Of a stretch of DNA of 24,903 nt, positions 1-7,595 are shown piece after piece (position 1 is the stretch's first letter; each line of letters opens with the position of its first letter). The notes below the pieces were generated by a model that saw nothing but the letters and a program-made list of their open reading frames with translations, ran no database searches and had not been told where the DNA came from. Position numbers and translations under genes: made by a program. The DNA comes from CAYMMX01 sp964391675 (GTDB taxonomy: Bacteria; Cyanobacteriota; Vampirovibrionia; Gastranaerophilales; Gastranaerophilaceae). The stretch is taken from the NCBI GenBank assembly GCA_964391675.1, contig CAYMMX010000015.1:1-24903 (forward strand). Reading direction: 5' to 3'.

Positions 1-4
1 GTGC

Positions 5-80
5 GGGCGTTTAGCTCAGTTGGTAGAGCGCTTCCCTTACAAGGAAGATGTCGGGAGTTCGAGCCTCTCAACGCCCACCA
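5..80 (+). tRNA. tRNA-Val (anticodon UAC)
   Basis: The acceptor strand GGGCGTT (5-11) pairs with AACGCCC (70-76), followed by discriminator A77 and an encoded CCA (78-80). The anticodon stem CTTCC/GGAAG (31-35/43-47) encloses a seven-base loop with TAC at 38-40, which reads GUA valine codons. The T arm GGGAG/CTCTC (53-57/65-69, one G-U pair) carries a TTCGAGC loop. All arms are intact, so this is a functional elongator tRNA. Its promoter lies outside the window. Confidence 0.96.
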
Positions 81-84
81 TTAT

Positions 85-112
85 AAAAAAGAGGGTTTAG
101 ACCCTCTTTTTT
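85..112 (+). terminator. Rho-independent terminator of tRNA-Val, probably bidirectional
   Basis: The stem GAGGGT/ACCCTC (91-96/101-106) has a TTAG loop, a flanking A run (85-90) and a T run (107-112), so the whole element is self-complementary. It begins 4 nt after the tRNA CCA. Because of the A and T runs it can also stop transcripts of the convergent minus-strand nuclease gene. Confidence 0.9.
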
Positions 113-163
113 AATGCTCTATATTCGTCAATGTTCACGATTTGCTCATGTCGTGTGTCAGGG

Positions 164-197
164 AGTTTGACATAAATGTATCAAAGTTTGACATAAA
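164..197. repeat. 13-bp direct repeat, period 21, at the 3' end of the nuclease gene
   Basis: AGTTTGACATAAA occurs at 164-176 and again at 185-197. On the minus strand the period is seven codons. The nuclease stop codon (181-183) lies between the two copies, and the same frame stays open beyond it until a TAA next to the tRNA terminator. Confidence 0.8.
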
Positions 198-975
198 AAC
201 TCGGAAGATTTTGACCTTCAACTCGAACAACTCTATACGGAATTTTGTTTTGTATCAAAAATTCACCCCATTCAATTTGTTCTTCTTTTAATTTTTCGTT
301 TTTTCTCTTCACTTCAACAAAAATTAATTCTTTATTATTCCATACGATATAATCAGGAGTTCCGACTGTATTATTTTTTCTATCCTGTAAAATTCTATTC
401 ACAACTTTATAAAAAATCTTATTATCAATTCTCGTCAAAAATTCCTGAACAATTGGCGACTTAAAATATTCGGTCGGATTTTTGTAGCCTTCAATTTCCC
501 ACTCATCAAGGTCTCTTATATATGCACCGGCTTCATGTTTTTCAATCTGTGAATTTATAAACTCTTTTAAATCAGCATTTTTTATATAGACTCCCTTTTT
601 TATCAAATCCTCTTTTTGGTTTTTATAAAGAGCCATATCATGAAAAACTCCTGTTTTGCCATAAGATGTATAGTGGCTTACAGGGTATAGTTCATCTAAA
701 AACGAGAGTATAAAAACTCCTTTCCAAAATGCGTACTCGGCACGCATAACAGAATAGTCCTTGTTTTTATAATATTCTATGACAACTTGTTCGGTTGAAC
801 ATTTATAATCGTTTTGGCAATAGAAATAAGTTTTGCCAGCTTCTCCTGTCACTGGAGCATTGATAATTTGTGTATGCCTTTGGATATCCGCATCCGCAGA
901 CAAATTTTGTTGTGCGAAGGCACATTGCATTATAAAAACATTCAAAAATAAAATTACTAAAATTTTCAACTTCAT
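181..975 (-). CDS. Exported FAN1-like VRR-NUC domain nuclease
   Basis: Predicted 264-residue protein starting at the ATG at 973-975. It opens with a classical signal peptide, MKLKILVILFLNVF..., with a likely cleavage after AFA near residue 21. A longer frame opens at 1119, but it would bury the signal peptide behind 48 unlikely residues. The C-terminal half carries a VRR-NUC (PD-(D/E)XK) core: GTPDY with D208, FVEVKRK with E221 and K223, and Q233. The upstream segment EYYKNKDYSVMRAEYAFWKG (E80) resembles the FAN1/VRR-NUC region before the core. The family cleaves branched or flapped DNA and is normally cytoplasmic, so an export signal is unusual. C53 and C59 follow the signal peptide and could form a disulfide. 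No good ribosome site precedes the ATG, but a TATAAT (complement of 982-987) lies 6 nt upstream, suggesting a near-leaderless mRNA. Domain call is fairly sure; biological role is unknown. Confidence 0.78.
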   Translation of the reverse strand: MKLKILVILFLNVFIMQCAFAQQNLSADADIQRHTQIINAPVTGEAGKTYFYCQNDYKCSTEQVVIEYYKNKDYSVMRAEYAFWKGVFILSFLDELYPVSHYTSYGKTGVFHDMALYKNQKEDLIKKGVYIKNADLKEFINSQIEKHEAGAYIRDLDEWEIEGYKNPTEYFKSPIVQEFLTRIDNKIFYKVVNRILQDRKNNTVGTPDYIVWNNKELIFVEVKRKNEKLKEEQIEWGEFLIQNKIPYRVVRVEGQNLPSFYVKL

Positions 976-981
976 GATGTC

Positions 982-987
982 ATTATA
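982..987 (-). promoter_or_regulatory. Candidate -10 box of the nuclease gene
   Basis: On the minus strand this reads TATAAT and ends 6 nt before the ATG at 975. Transcription would start about at the start codon, giving a leaderless or nearly leaderless mRNA. I see no good -35 at standard spacing. Confidence 0.4.
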
Positions 988-1046
988 ATCAAAACATATT
1001 TCAAACTTTGTAAAATAATTTCTAATAAAAAGTGGTAAATGCGATT

Positions 1047-1077
1047 TTGATGTATTTTGTTTGGAGTATGATATAAT
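1047..1077 (+). promoter_or_regulatory. Promoter of the 1149-2329 gene pair
   Basis: There is a TATAAT at 1072-1077 with an upstream TG one base away (extended -10), and a TTGATG at 1047-1052 with a 19-nt spacer. The 5' leader of about 65 nt holds an interrupted stem-loop (ATTTGC at 1091-1096 with GCAAAT at 1116-1121) that ends before the ribosome binding site. Confidence 0.55.
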
Positions 1078-1148
1078 AGTTTTGTTCAGTATTTGCAAGG
1101 ATGCCCTCCTGCTTAGCAAATTACTAATGAAGAGTGAAGGAGAAGGTT

Positions 1149-1472
1149 ATGGATGAATATATTCAAAAAATAAAAGAAGACTTTGTGAGTATTAAAACTG
1201 ATAAAGTTTTGATTAATGAAGAAATAACCTATATTGGGGCAATATCAACTCTTAATGGTGTAATATTGAATTTGCAGATGGAACATATAACTTACATGGA
1301 TTATGGTAAATATTTGGCTAAAAAGCTTGAAGACAAAGGTTATTTAATAAAATATGATTACAAGCACAAAGAAAAGATATTAGTTTTTGACTGTACTATT
1401 TCAGTTCCTGGGTTGAGTATTCCAATTTCTAATACTAGAGAGAATATTTATGATTATGGTGCAGATGCTTAA
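1149..1472 (+). CDS. Unrecognised 107-residue protein, first gene of a coupled pair
   Basis: I chose the ATG at 1149 because an AAGGAG (1137-1142) precedes it by 6 nt. A GTG at 1134 is in frame but lies before that ribosome site. The protein MDEYIQKIKEDF... has no signal peptide, membrane helix or motif I know. It is mixed acidic and basic, with a hydrophobic middle and a short Tyr-rich segment (ITYMDYGKYLAKKLEDKGY). Its stop codon shares one base with the start of the next gene (TAATG), so the two are translationally coupled and probably work together. A small cytosolic partner of a membrane effector is one possibility, but this is only inference. Confidence 0.75.
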   Translation: MDEYIQKIKEDFVSIKTDKVLINEEITYIGAISTLNGVILNLQMEHITYMDYGKYLAKKLEDKGYLIKYDYKHKEKILVFDCTISVPGLSIPISNTRENIYDYGADA

Positions 1473-2329
1473 TGGATAAAATAAATAACATATCTGAAAT
1501 ATTGTGGAATATAGTGAAAATAACATTTATGCTTTTGCTAGTTATTATTGGAGTGAAATTAATCCTTGTGCTTTTATTTCCTATGTTAATATTTCCACTT
1601 AGTGCTTTTTTATATTTGCAAAGCAATGGCTTCGATTGGAATCCAATCTCAACCATTATAGGCTCAATTATAACTCTTATTGGAACCGTTTGTGCAATGC
1701 TCCTTATTGATAATCAAGCAAAAAAACGTTGGCTTAATGATGCTTTTGCTAAAGAAGAAACTAATTTGTGGATAGAATTTAGAAAACAATTTATCAATAA
1801 TCTTGATGAAAATATTGGTTTTCTTAGATTTCTTAAAAAAATAATTGATAATGAGTCAATTCATTTTAAAGAACATCCTTTAGAATATTATCGAAAAAAA
1901 TATGATGAATATAGGTGTTTAAAAAATCTTTATGGAAAAATAAAAATATACGTTAAAAAAAATGAATTAGAAAATTTTGAAAGTGCTGAAAACTTAATTA
2001 ACAAAGTTTCTTATTTTTATAGCTCTATAATTAGCGCACTTGAAATGAATAATTTTGATTCACGGATTGAACAGATAATTGTAGAATCAGAAGATAATGC
2101 TTTGAATGTTGAATCTGGATCTAAATTTGTAATAAAAAATTTCAAATTTTTAAAAAGCCAAGTTAACAATATATTTCTTGCAAGACCATTTTTTAATAAA
2201 TTACCTTTTCAAAGACCTGACGAATACAACGATGATGATAAAATAAAAGAAATTGAAACAGTTATAAGCAAAATATACGTAACCATAGTAGAGCTTTTAA
2301 ATAATAAAATATTAAGTCATAAAAATTAA
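1472..2329 (+). CDS. Unrecognised membrane protein with two N-terminal helices
   Basis: This 285-residue protein overlaps the upstream gene by one base. It has two strongly hydrophobic segments, about residues 14-50 (FMLLLVIIGVKLILVLLF...) and 62-81 (IIGSIITLIGTVCAMLLI). A soluble basic C-terminal region of about 200 residues follows, starting KKRWLNDAFAKEETNLW. The tail looks helical and would lie in the cytoplasm if the two segments form a hairpin. I recognise no catalytic motif. This layout (small cytosolic protein, then membrane-anchored helical protein, next to a nuclease and an XRE regulator) occurs in accessory and defence regions, but nothing here proves such a role. Confidence 0.75.
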   Translation: MDKINNISEILWNIVKITFMLLLVIIGVKLILVLLFPMLIFPLSAFLYLQSNGFDWNPISTIIGSIITLIGTVCAMLLIDNQAKKRWLNDAFAKEETNLWIEFRKQFINNLDENIGFLRFLKKIIDNESIHFKEHPLEYYRKKYDEYRCLKNLYGKIKIYVKKNELENFESAENLINKVSYFYSSIISALEMNNFDSRIEQIIVESEDNALNVESGSKFVIKNFKFLKSQVNNIFLARPFFNKLPFQRPDEYNDDDKIKEIETVISKIYVTIVELLNNKILSHKN

Positions 2330-2401
2330 AATATTTATAGTGAACTCTTTATAAGTAATTGCCGAGTAACAGGCGTGCACAAGAGGCATTGGCTTGGGTA
2401 T

Positions 2402-2731
2402 TTATTTTTTATATTCTTTCAAGTTTTTAACTGATTTATATATAAACTCAACTTCTTCCGGGGATGCGGATTTTAAGAATTCTAAAATTTTTATAATAAG
2501 TTTTTCTTTGGGCTGATGATGTTCATAGTCAAAGAGGTCTTTCACCTCTACATTTAGAGCTTTTGCAATTTTTTCAATGTTTTCAGGCGTCATAAAACGT
2601 TTGCCGTTTTCAATGTTGCTTAAGTTCGGAATATCCATGTCTATTTTTTCTGCAACACTTTCTTGCGTAAAACCTAAACTTTTTCTTAATTCTTGTATTC
2701 TAAGTCCGAATTTTTCTTTTAAAGTCTTCAT
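2402..2731 (-). CDS. XRE-family HTH transcriptional regulator
   Basis: This 109-residue protein has a Cro/CI-type helix-turn-helix at about residues 8-65. It shows the usual pattern GLRIQELRKSLGFTQESVAE, then IPNLSNIENGKR as recognition helix and turn, and PENIEKIAKALNVEVKDLF. A C-terminal helical stretch (about 75-105, SASPEEVEFIYKSVKNL) could mediate dimerisation. The start is backed by AAGGGGG a few bases upstream of the ATG at 2731. The gene reads away from the small ORF at 2907. The region between them holds repeated TTAGTA/TACTAA half-sites that would suit an XRE dimer, so autoregulation plus control of the small ORF is likely. The regulated function is unknown. Confidence 0.9.
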   Translation of the reverse strand: MKTLKEKFGLRIQELRKSLGFTQESVAEKIDMDIPNLSNIENGKRFMTPENIEKIAKALNVEVKDLFDYEHHQPKEKLIIKILEFLKSASPEEVEFIYKSVKNLKEYKK

Positions 2732-2799
2732 AAGTCCCCCTTAAAACAATAATATAAGGGATTGCATGAATATTTAATTGTATTCCTTGCTAATTTTAT

Positions 2800-2878
2800 T
2801 TGACTTTATTAGTAATTTATACTAATATTGTATTTATAGTTTTATCAATAATACTAATTTTAGCTTCTATTTTTAGTA
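2800..2878 (+). promoter_or_regulatory. Promoter with candidate XRE operator half-sites
   Basis: A TTGACT at 2800-2805 and a TAATAT at 2823-2828 have a 17-nt spacer. The dyad TTAGTA (2809-2814), 5 nt, TACTAA (2820-2825) sits inside the spacer and touches the -10. Further half-sites are TACTAA at 2852-2857 and TTAGTA at 2873-2878. This arrangement fits repression by the adjacent XRE regulator. Confidence 0.5.
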
Positions 2879-2906
2879 AATAATTAGAACAAGCAGGGTT
2901 TCAAAC

Positions 2907-3056
2907 ATGAAAATACTACTTATAATTTTAAAAACATGGCTTATAGGTTTTGTAATTATCTTTCCGATAGTTCTATGTCTATGTAAAGCCGCAAAGTTAG
3001 GAGATAAAGGCAATAAGTTTATTAATGATGAAGAAAATGTTTATAATAAGACTTAG
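2907..3056 (+). CDS. Small single-pass membrane peptide
   Basis: A 49-residue ORF starting MKILLIILKTWLIGFVIIF. A hydrophobic helix covers about residues 3-25, followed by CLCKAAKLGDKGNKF and an acidic tail that ends in YNKT. The ribosome site is weak (AGGG about 9 nt upstream). Support comes from its position about 70 nt after a promoter and from the helix with a basic flank typical of small membrane peptides or type I toxins. No homologue comes to mind. It may be a chance ORF. Confidence 0.45.
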   Translation: MKILLIILKTWLIGFVIIFPIVLCLCKAAKLGDKGNKFINDEENVYNKT

Positions 3057-3161
3057 CCATGTAGGCTATTTCGGTTTATGATTATATTCCAAAAACTTGT
3101 TTATGATAGACTTAAAATTAGGATATGGAAGTTTTGTCAGTGAGTTAAGAAAGGGGTTATT

Positions 3162-3872
3162 ATGAAAAAAATTAGTTTATTATGTGCGGTTGTTGTTTTA
3201 TCAGCGGCTAGTGTTGGGGCTTTTGAAGTTCCGAGTGTTCCAAAAATATCAAGCCCGATTAAACCTGTTGCTTTAACAGCGTCAGCAAGTTTTAATAAGG
3301 CGGAAGCAAAACAACAGGTTAAAGGAATTGAAGACTCTGTTGACTTGATTAACGTTTCTTTAAATCAATCAGTTAATGCATTGGCATCAGTTTTAGTTAA
3401 TAAAGAAGAATTAATTAAGCTAAAAGCACAAAGAGATGAATTATTAAAAAAAGCCAGCCCAAAAGAAAAAGAAGCTATAATTAACAAATTTGAGCAAGAT
3501 GTAGCTGCACAAGTTAAAGCTAGTGCTCAAAATGCAAATGTAAGCAGTCAGCTTAAAGGATTATCCTCTCAACAAAAAGTATTAGTCGGTGATTGCATAA
3601 GTAATCTTTCTCTTGCGGCTTTAGGTTATACAGACATTGCGGTACAAGCTGTCGGCATGGCAAAAACAATTCAAAGCAACCCAAGTGCAATTGCGTTTAT
3701 GGGACCTGAATTAAAAACTTTGGGTAAACTTTCAACAACTTTGCCGGGACAAGCAAAATCAGTAGGCGAATTAAGTGTTAATCTTGCAAAAATTGCTGTA
3801 GCAGGTGGAATTACAGTTCCTAAAGCAACAAAAGGTGCTAAACCAAAAACAATTAATGTACCTTTAGATTAA
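3162..3872 (+). CDS. Exported helical protein of unknown function
   Basis: This 236-residue protein starts with the signal peptide MKKISLLCAVVVLSAASVGAF, cleaved near residue 20. The mature part is rich in Ala, Lys, Gln and Ser and looks almost wholly helical. A Lys/Glu-rich coiled-coil-like segment spans about residues 85-110 (NKEELIKLKAQRDELLKKA), followed by Gly/Ala-rich helices and a proline-containing basic tail. It has one Cys after the signal (C147). An AGGGG ribosome site precedes the ATG by 7 nt. A strong terminator follows, so it is transcribed separately from the next two exported proteins, although all three point the same way. I do not recognise the family. Confidence 0.85.
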   Translation: MKKISLLCAVVVLSAASVGAFEVPSVPKISSPIKPVALTASASFNKAEAKQQVKGIEDSVDLINVSLNQSVNALASVLVNKEELIKLKAQRDELLKKASPKEKEAIINKFEQDVAAQVKASAQNANVSSQLKGLSSQQKVLVGDCISNLSLAALGYTDIAVQAVGMAKTIQSNPSAIAFMGPELKTLGKLSTTLPGQAKSVGELSVNLAKIAVAGGITVPKATKGAKPKTINVPLD

Positions 3873-3888
3873 TTGAATAATTAGACAG

Positions 3889-3921
3889 AGCAGAAGGGTA
3901 ATAATTCTTCTGCTTTTTCTT
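3889..3921 (+). terminator. Rho-independent terminator
   Basis: The perfect 8-bp stem AGCAGAAG/CTTCTGCT (3889-3896/3907-3914) with a 10-nt loop is followed by TTTTCTT. It lies 17 nt after the stop codon of the 236-residue protein gene. Confidence 0.85.
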
Positions 3922-3930
3922 TGATATAAT
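3922..3930 (+). promoter_or_regulatory. Extended -10 promoter of the 3972-7552 operon
   Basis: TGATATAAT matches the extended -10 form (TG, one base, TATAAT at 3925-3930). No convincing -35 lies at 16-18 nt upstream, where the terminator stem sits. Transcription would start near 3937, about 35 nt before the ATG at 3972. Confidence 0.55.
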
Positions 3931-3971
3931 AAAAATCAAAGGAAGTATATTATAAATTAAGGAGTATAAGT

Positions 3972-5591
3972 ATGAAAAAGAGTTTAATTGCTTTATTATT
4001 GTTATTTGTTGTAGGTTTATTTGCCGTTGTTAAAGCCGAAGAAATCAAAGTTTCAGGTGTCGGTTCTGCTCCGCTTACAGGGTACGACATTAAAAATGTT
4101 CGTAACAAACAAGATACAAAAATGAATGCAAAAGCCGATAAATCAGATTTAGAAGTTTTGCAAACGCAACAAATAAAAGAAGCTACAAGACAAGCAGAAA
4201 CTCGTAAAAAGCAAGATGAAAGAATGGGTAATGCCGTTCGTAGAGCGGTTGTAACCGATGCTCAAGACCTTGCTTTAAAAAATGCTTTAAACAGCTTAAT
4301 TAATATGACTGTCGGGGCTAATGCTTCACAAAACCCTAAAGTCCAAGCGGCTTTTAATGATTTATACTCTCAATTTAATACAGTAATCCTTGACCAAAAT
4401 TACTCAGGCGAGATAAAAGACAACAATTATGTAGCAAATGTTATCTTAACTATTGACGGAACTGCATTTAGAGAAAAACTTTCTCAATTTAATATAGATT
4501 TATATACTCAAAAAGTGCGTTCATCTTCAATATTGCTAGTTTTAGATGAATTTTTCTGCCCGCCTTCTGATTTAACAGCAAATGTTTTAACTAAAGAAGT
4601 AACAACGTATTCCTATGATAAAAATGAAAATTATAAAAATAAAGAGTCTGCCCATGAGTCAGCATCTTCAAGTCATAAATCATCAGGCTCAGCAGGATAT
4701 GTAAGTTGGGCAGGAGCAGGCGGATATTCTGCAAAGGCTTCATCAGGAGCAAAATCTTCCGCAAATTACAATCACAATGAAACATATTCTGATAAGGAAA
4801 AAGAATTTTTTCAAAATATAAAAGAATATCAACCTAAAAATCCGCACATTGACAATCAGAACAATACTTTGCCTGCTTTGGTAAATGTGTTTAACAAAAT
4901 GGATATTAACAGCAAAGATAATTCAATGTTCAAAAGCACTTATTTTAAAGGTGCTCCTATAACTTCTGATAAATTAAAAGATTCCGCTCAACTTGCAAGT
5001 TATGTTAAATATGCAAAGGACTCTGCGAAAGCTGATTACTTCGGAATCGGTACATCTGTTATTGTAGATAACGGCAAAAACGCGAACACCGGCATGAATA
5101 CTGCAAGCGGAGTTGTTAATGTAGCAATTTTTTCAACATTAGACGGCTCAAGTATTGCAAATGGCTCTGTAAGAGCAACCGCTTCCGGTAGCAGTGCAGA
5201 TGATGCAAGAGCCGCAGTCGCACAAAAAATCGGTGAAGAATTAGGCGAAGAACTTGCCGCTTCTGTTCAAAATTATGCAAAAAACCGTTTAATGAAAGGT
5301 TCTGAATATAATTTAGTTATTAAAGGGAATTTTTTACCCGCTGAAAGAATTACAATAAATAAAAGTTTAAAAACAGTTTCTAATGTTCAAAATGTAACAT
5401 CAAAAACTGTTGAGCAAGGTAAATTAGAGTATTCTATAAATTATAATGGTGAAGACCCTGTCGGAGATGCTATTTTTATGGGCTTAACAGAAACAACTTT
5501 AGCCCCTAAATTTAATAACTATGATTATACAATACAGGGTAATCAAGTTATATTCGCTCCGATTACTAAAAAGGGAACATCAAATCTATGA
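3972..5591 (+). CDS. Exported protein with LPP20/FlgT-like region and Ser/Ala/Gly-rich insert
   Basis: This 539-residue protein has a signal peptide (MKKSLIALLLLFVVGLFAVV, cut near residue 22). A charged coiled-coil-like stretch follows (about 45-90), then a region at about 94-170 (DAQDLALKNALNSLI ... NNYVANVILTIDG) that resembles the FlgT N-terminal/LPP20 fold of outer-membrane-associated proteins. After ILLVLDEFFCPPSD (187-200) comes a low-complexity Ser/Ala/Gly/His/Lys segment (about 224-268) with Tyr-Gly repeats. The C-terminal half holds an Ala-rich helix (DDARAAVAQKIGEELGEELA) typical of such periplasmic proteins. The ribosome site is AAGGAG. Its stop overlaps the next start by 4 nt (ATGA), so the two are translationally coupled. 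The exact function is unknown, and the FlgT resemblance is from memory only. Confidence 0.8.
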   Translation: MKKSLIALLLLFVVGLFAVVKAEEIKVSGVGSAPLTGYDIKNVRNKQDTKMNAKADKSDLEVLQTQQIKEATRQAETRKKQDERMGNAVRRAVVTDAQDLALKNALNSLINMTVGANASQNPKVQAAFNDLYSQFNTVILDQNYSGEIKDNNYVANVILTIDGTAFREKLSQFNIDLYTQKVRSSSILLVLDEFFCPPSDLTANVLTKEVTTYSYDKNENYKNKESAHESASSSHKSSGSAGYVSWAGAGGYSAKASSGAKSSANYNHNETYSDKEKEFFQNIKEYQPKNPHIDNQNNTLPALVNVFNKMDINSKDNSMFKSTYFKGAPITSDKLKDSAQLASYVKYAKDSAKADYFGIGTSVIVDNGKNANTGMNTASGVVNVAIFSTLDGSSIANGSVRATASGSSADDARAAVAQKIGEELGEELAASVQNYAKNRLMKGSEYNLVIKGNFLPAERITINKSLKTVSNVQNVTSKTVEQGKLEYSINYNGEDPVGDAIFMGLTETTLAPKFNNYDYTIQGNQVIFAPITKKGTSNL

Positions 5592-7552
5592 AAAAACTAA
5601 TTGCTTTATTTGCATTGTTAGCACTTTGTTTAAATCAGGCAATAGCACAAGAAAGCGATATTGTTGTTTATCCCGTACCGGCTGTTTTTATGTCAAAAGA
5701 GGTTCAGGATAATAACAAACTGTTTTCTAGTGTTTATCAACAAAACAGGGCAGACTTTATAAAGCAGTATGTTGATATTTTTAGTTCTATTTACAAAAAC
5801 ACAACAAATGAACTTTCTGATAAAAACAAATACAAAACCTTTGCGGCTTACATAAATATCCCCAGAGTTTCTGAAAATCCGTACAAAAGAGGTGAGGTTC
5901 TTGATATTTATTTGCCTATGACAATGAGTATTAATTTTGTTAATATGGCAACTTCGGAAGTTTTATTTTCATACCCATTGACTGAATACAGCGGTTTTTC
6001 GACCAGTCTTGAAAACTCACAAAATACGAGTTATATTAACGGACAAATTTCTAAAGCATACATTGATAATTACAGACAATTATTAAATGATGTTGTAACA
6101 AAATCTAGCGAAAATTTTAAGCCTTTTGTTATTGAAGCTAAAGTTAAAGATTCGTACAGAAGCCTTTATGTTTTAGACAAAGGAACTACCGCAGGAATTG
6201 CAAAGGGTGATTTACTGGTAGATGGGAATGACAATCAGCTTTCTGTTATTTACTCAACACTTGATTATTCTGTAGCACAGGCATTACTGGGGAAACCGTC
6301 TATAAACTCGACTTTTAATAAATTTGCAAATTCAACAATAACACAGCTTAAAAAGCCTAAAGTTTTGTTTATTAATGATTTAGGAAGCGAGAAATATTAT
6401 AATATATTTTCAACGGAACTTGGCTCAAATGCTGATTTTTCCTTAATGACAGTTGATGCGACATTTAATAAAATGATAAATGATTTAGCTTCTTTAAATA
6501 TGACATTCAGTTCTAAAAATGCACAAAACAGAGAAGTTCCTGATTATTTTTTAAAACTATATTTGACAGAGCCGGTTTATACAAGATTTCCATCTAATAA
6601 AGATTTTTATAATACCGATAAATATTCAATGCTTGCATGCGGAGTAATTTTTGATAAATCAGGGCGAGTTGTTTTTTCAAAATGCGTTGATGATGAAATA
6701 ACAGACTCGGTTGTTTCTGATATGAAATTTTCGCAGGATGAAAGATTTGAAGTTCTTACTAAAAATATTTTGAATAAACTTGCTTTAGCTTTTCAATCAG
6801 AAGTTAAATTTAAAAATCTTGAACTAAATATTTCAAAAACAGACGGCGAGTATATTTTTATAAATGATAAAGCAGGAATACTAAATGTAGGAAACACCAT
6901 TTCAATATTTAAAAAAGTAAAAACGGAAAAAGGTGGAGCGGAAATTCTCATCCCGACTTGGGAATATAAAATAATCTCAATTAATGGTGAAGATGTTGAA
7001 TGTAAGCCAATGTTCCCGATTGTTGACGGGCTCAATTTCCCGTCTAAAAGTGATAAGGTTTTATTAACAGCAATTACAAAAGCTGATAATCACGCTAATA
7101 TGTTCAAATTTTTACCTGATGGAATGGAGTTAAAAGGAAATCAGGTTAAGTTGGATGATTTTAAAAACATTGCTTTTGCTTCTCTTGCTTCAAGCATGAA
7201 ATCTCCAATTTCTTTTGATAATGTTGAATTAGCTGAACAAATCAAAGAGCTGAATGAGGGTTATGGGTTTAAAAAGAAAATTGATACTCCGATAAATTCT
7301 TCAAATTTAACAATAAAACCTGTTTATAAAATTGAACTTATTGAAACAAAAAAATACCATAATTTGATAAGACAAAAATATAAAATAATTGTAGGAATAA
7401 AAAGTTATAAAGATAATGAAATGTTAAAACAACAAGGGCTCAGTCAAGAAATTGAATTTAGTGTAAAAAATGCAGATGATTCCAAAAGAATACAGTATGA
7501 ACTGTTAAAAAATATCAGTTTATTATTACAACAACTTTCGGTTAATTTTTAA
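5588..7552 (+). CDS. Exported protein with FlgT/CsgG-like features
   Basis: This 654-residue protein has a signal peptide (MKKLIALFALLALCLNQAIA, cut before Q21). An N-terminal region contains repeated beta segments and a GTTAGIAKGDLL turn (about 200-210), which is how FlgT C-terminal-like beta domains look. A middle part, KPKVLFINDLGS... (about 258 onward), resembles the nucleotide-free Rossmann-like fold of FlgT-M/CsgG/TolB-type periplasmic proteins. A second beta module around 405-475 contains GILNVGNTISIF. It overlaps the upstream gene by 4 nt and is probably its partner at the outer membrane. No flagellar, curli or secretion gene is in this window, so a structural or secretion role is inferred only from fold resemblance. 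Confidence in the gene is high, in the family low. Confidence 0.8.
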   Translation: MKKLIALFALLALCLNQAIAQESDIVVYPVPAVFMSKEVQDNNKLFSSVYQQNRADFIKQYVDIFSSIYKNTTNELSDKNKYKTFAAYINIPRVSENPYKRGEVLDIYLPMTMSINFVNMATSEVLFSYPLTEYSGFSTSLENSQNTSYINGQISKAYIDNYRQLLNDVVTKSSENFKPFVIEAKVKDSYRSLYVLDKGTTAGIAKGDLLVDGNDNQLSVIYSTLDYSVAQALLGKPSINSTFNKFANSTITQLKKPKVLFINDLGSEKYYNIFSTELGSNADFSLMTVDATFNKMINDLASLNMTFSSKNAQNREVPDYFLKLYLTEPVYTRFPSNKDFYNTDKYSMLACGVIFDKSGRVVFSKCVDDEITDSVVSDMKFSQDERFEVLTKNILNKLALAFQSEVKFKNLELNISKTDGEYIFINDKAGILNVGNTISIFKKVKTEKGGAEILIPTWEYKIISINGEDVECKPMFPIVDGLNFPSKSDKVLLTAITKADNHANMFKFLPDGMELKGNQVKLDDFKNIAFASLASSMKSPISFDNVELAEQIKELNEGYGFKKKIDTPINSSNLTIKPVYKIELIETKKYHNLIRQKYKIIVGIKSYKDNEMLKQQGLSQEIEFSVKNADDSKRIQYELLKNISLLLQQLSVNF

Positions 7553-7595
7553 AAATATTATATTTTAAAATGTATAGAAATATAAGGAGTTTAAT

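Noticed and set aside
1..80. tRNA-Val as attachment site of an integrated element
   Set aside because: I found no second copy of the tRNA 3' end in the window and no complete integrase next to it.
976..1119. N-terminal extension of the nuclease frame up to 1119
   Set aside because: It would put 48 residues before a textbook signal peptide and overlap the promoter of the divergent gene pair.
3972..7552. Calling the two coupled exported proteins FlgT or CsgG outright
   Set aside because: The resemblance is limited to general pattern and length; no flagellar or curli partner gene is present in the window.
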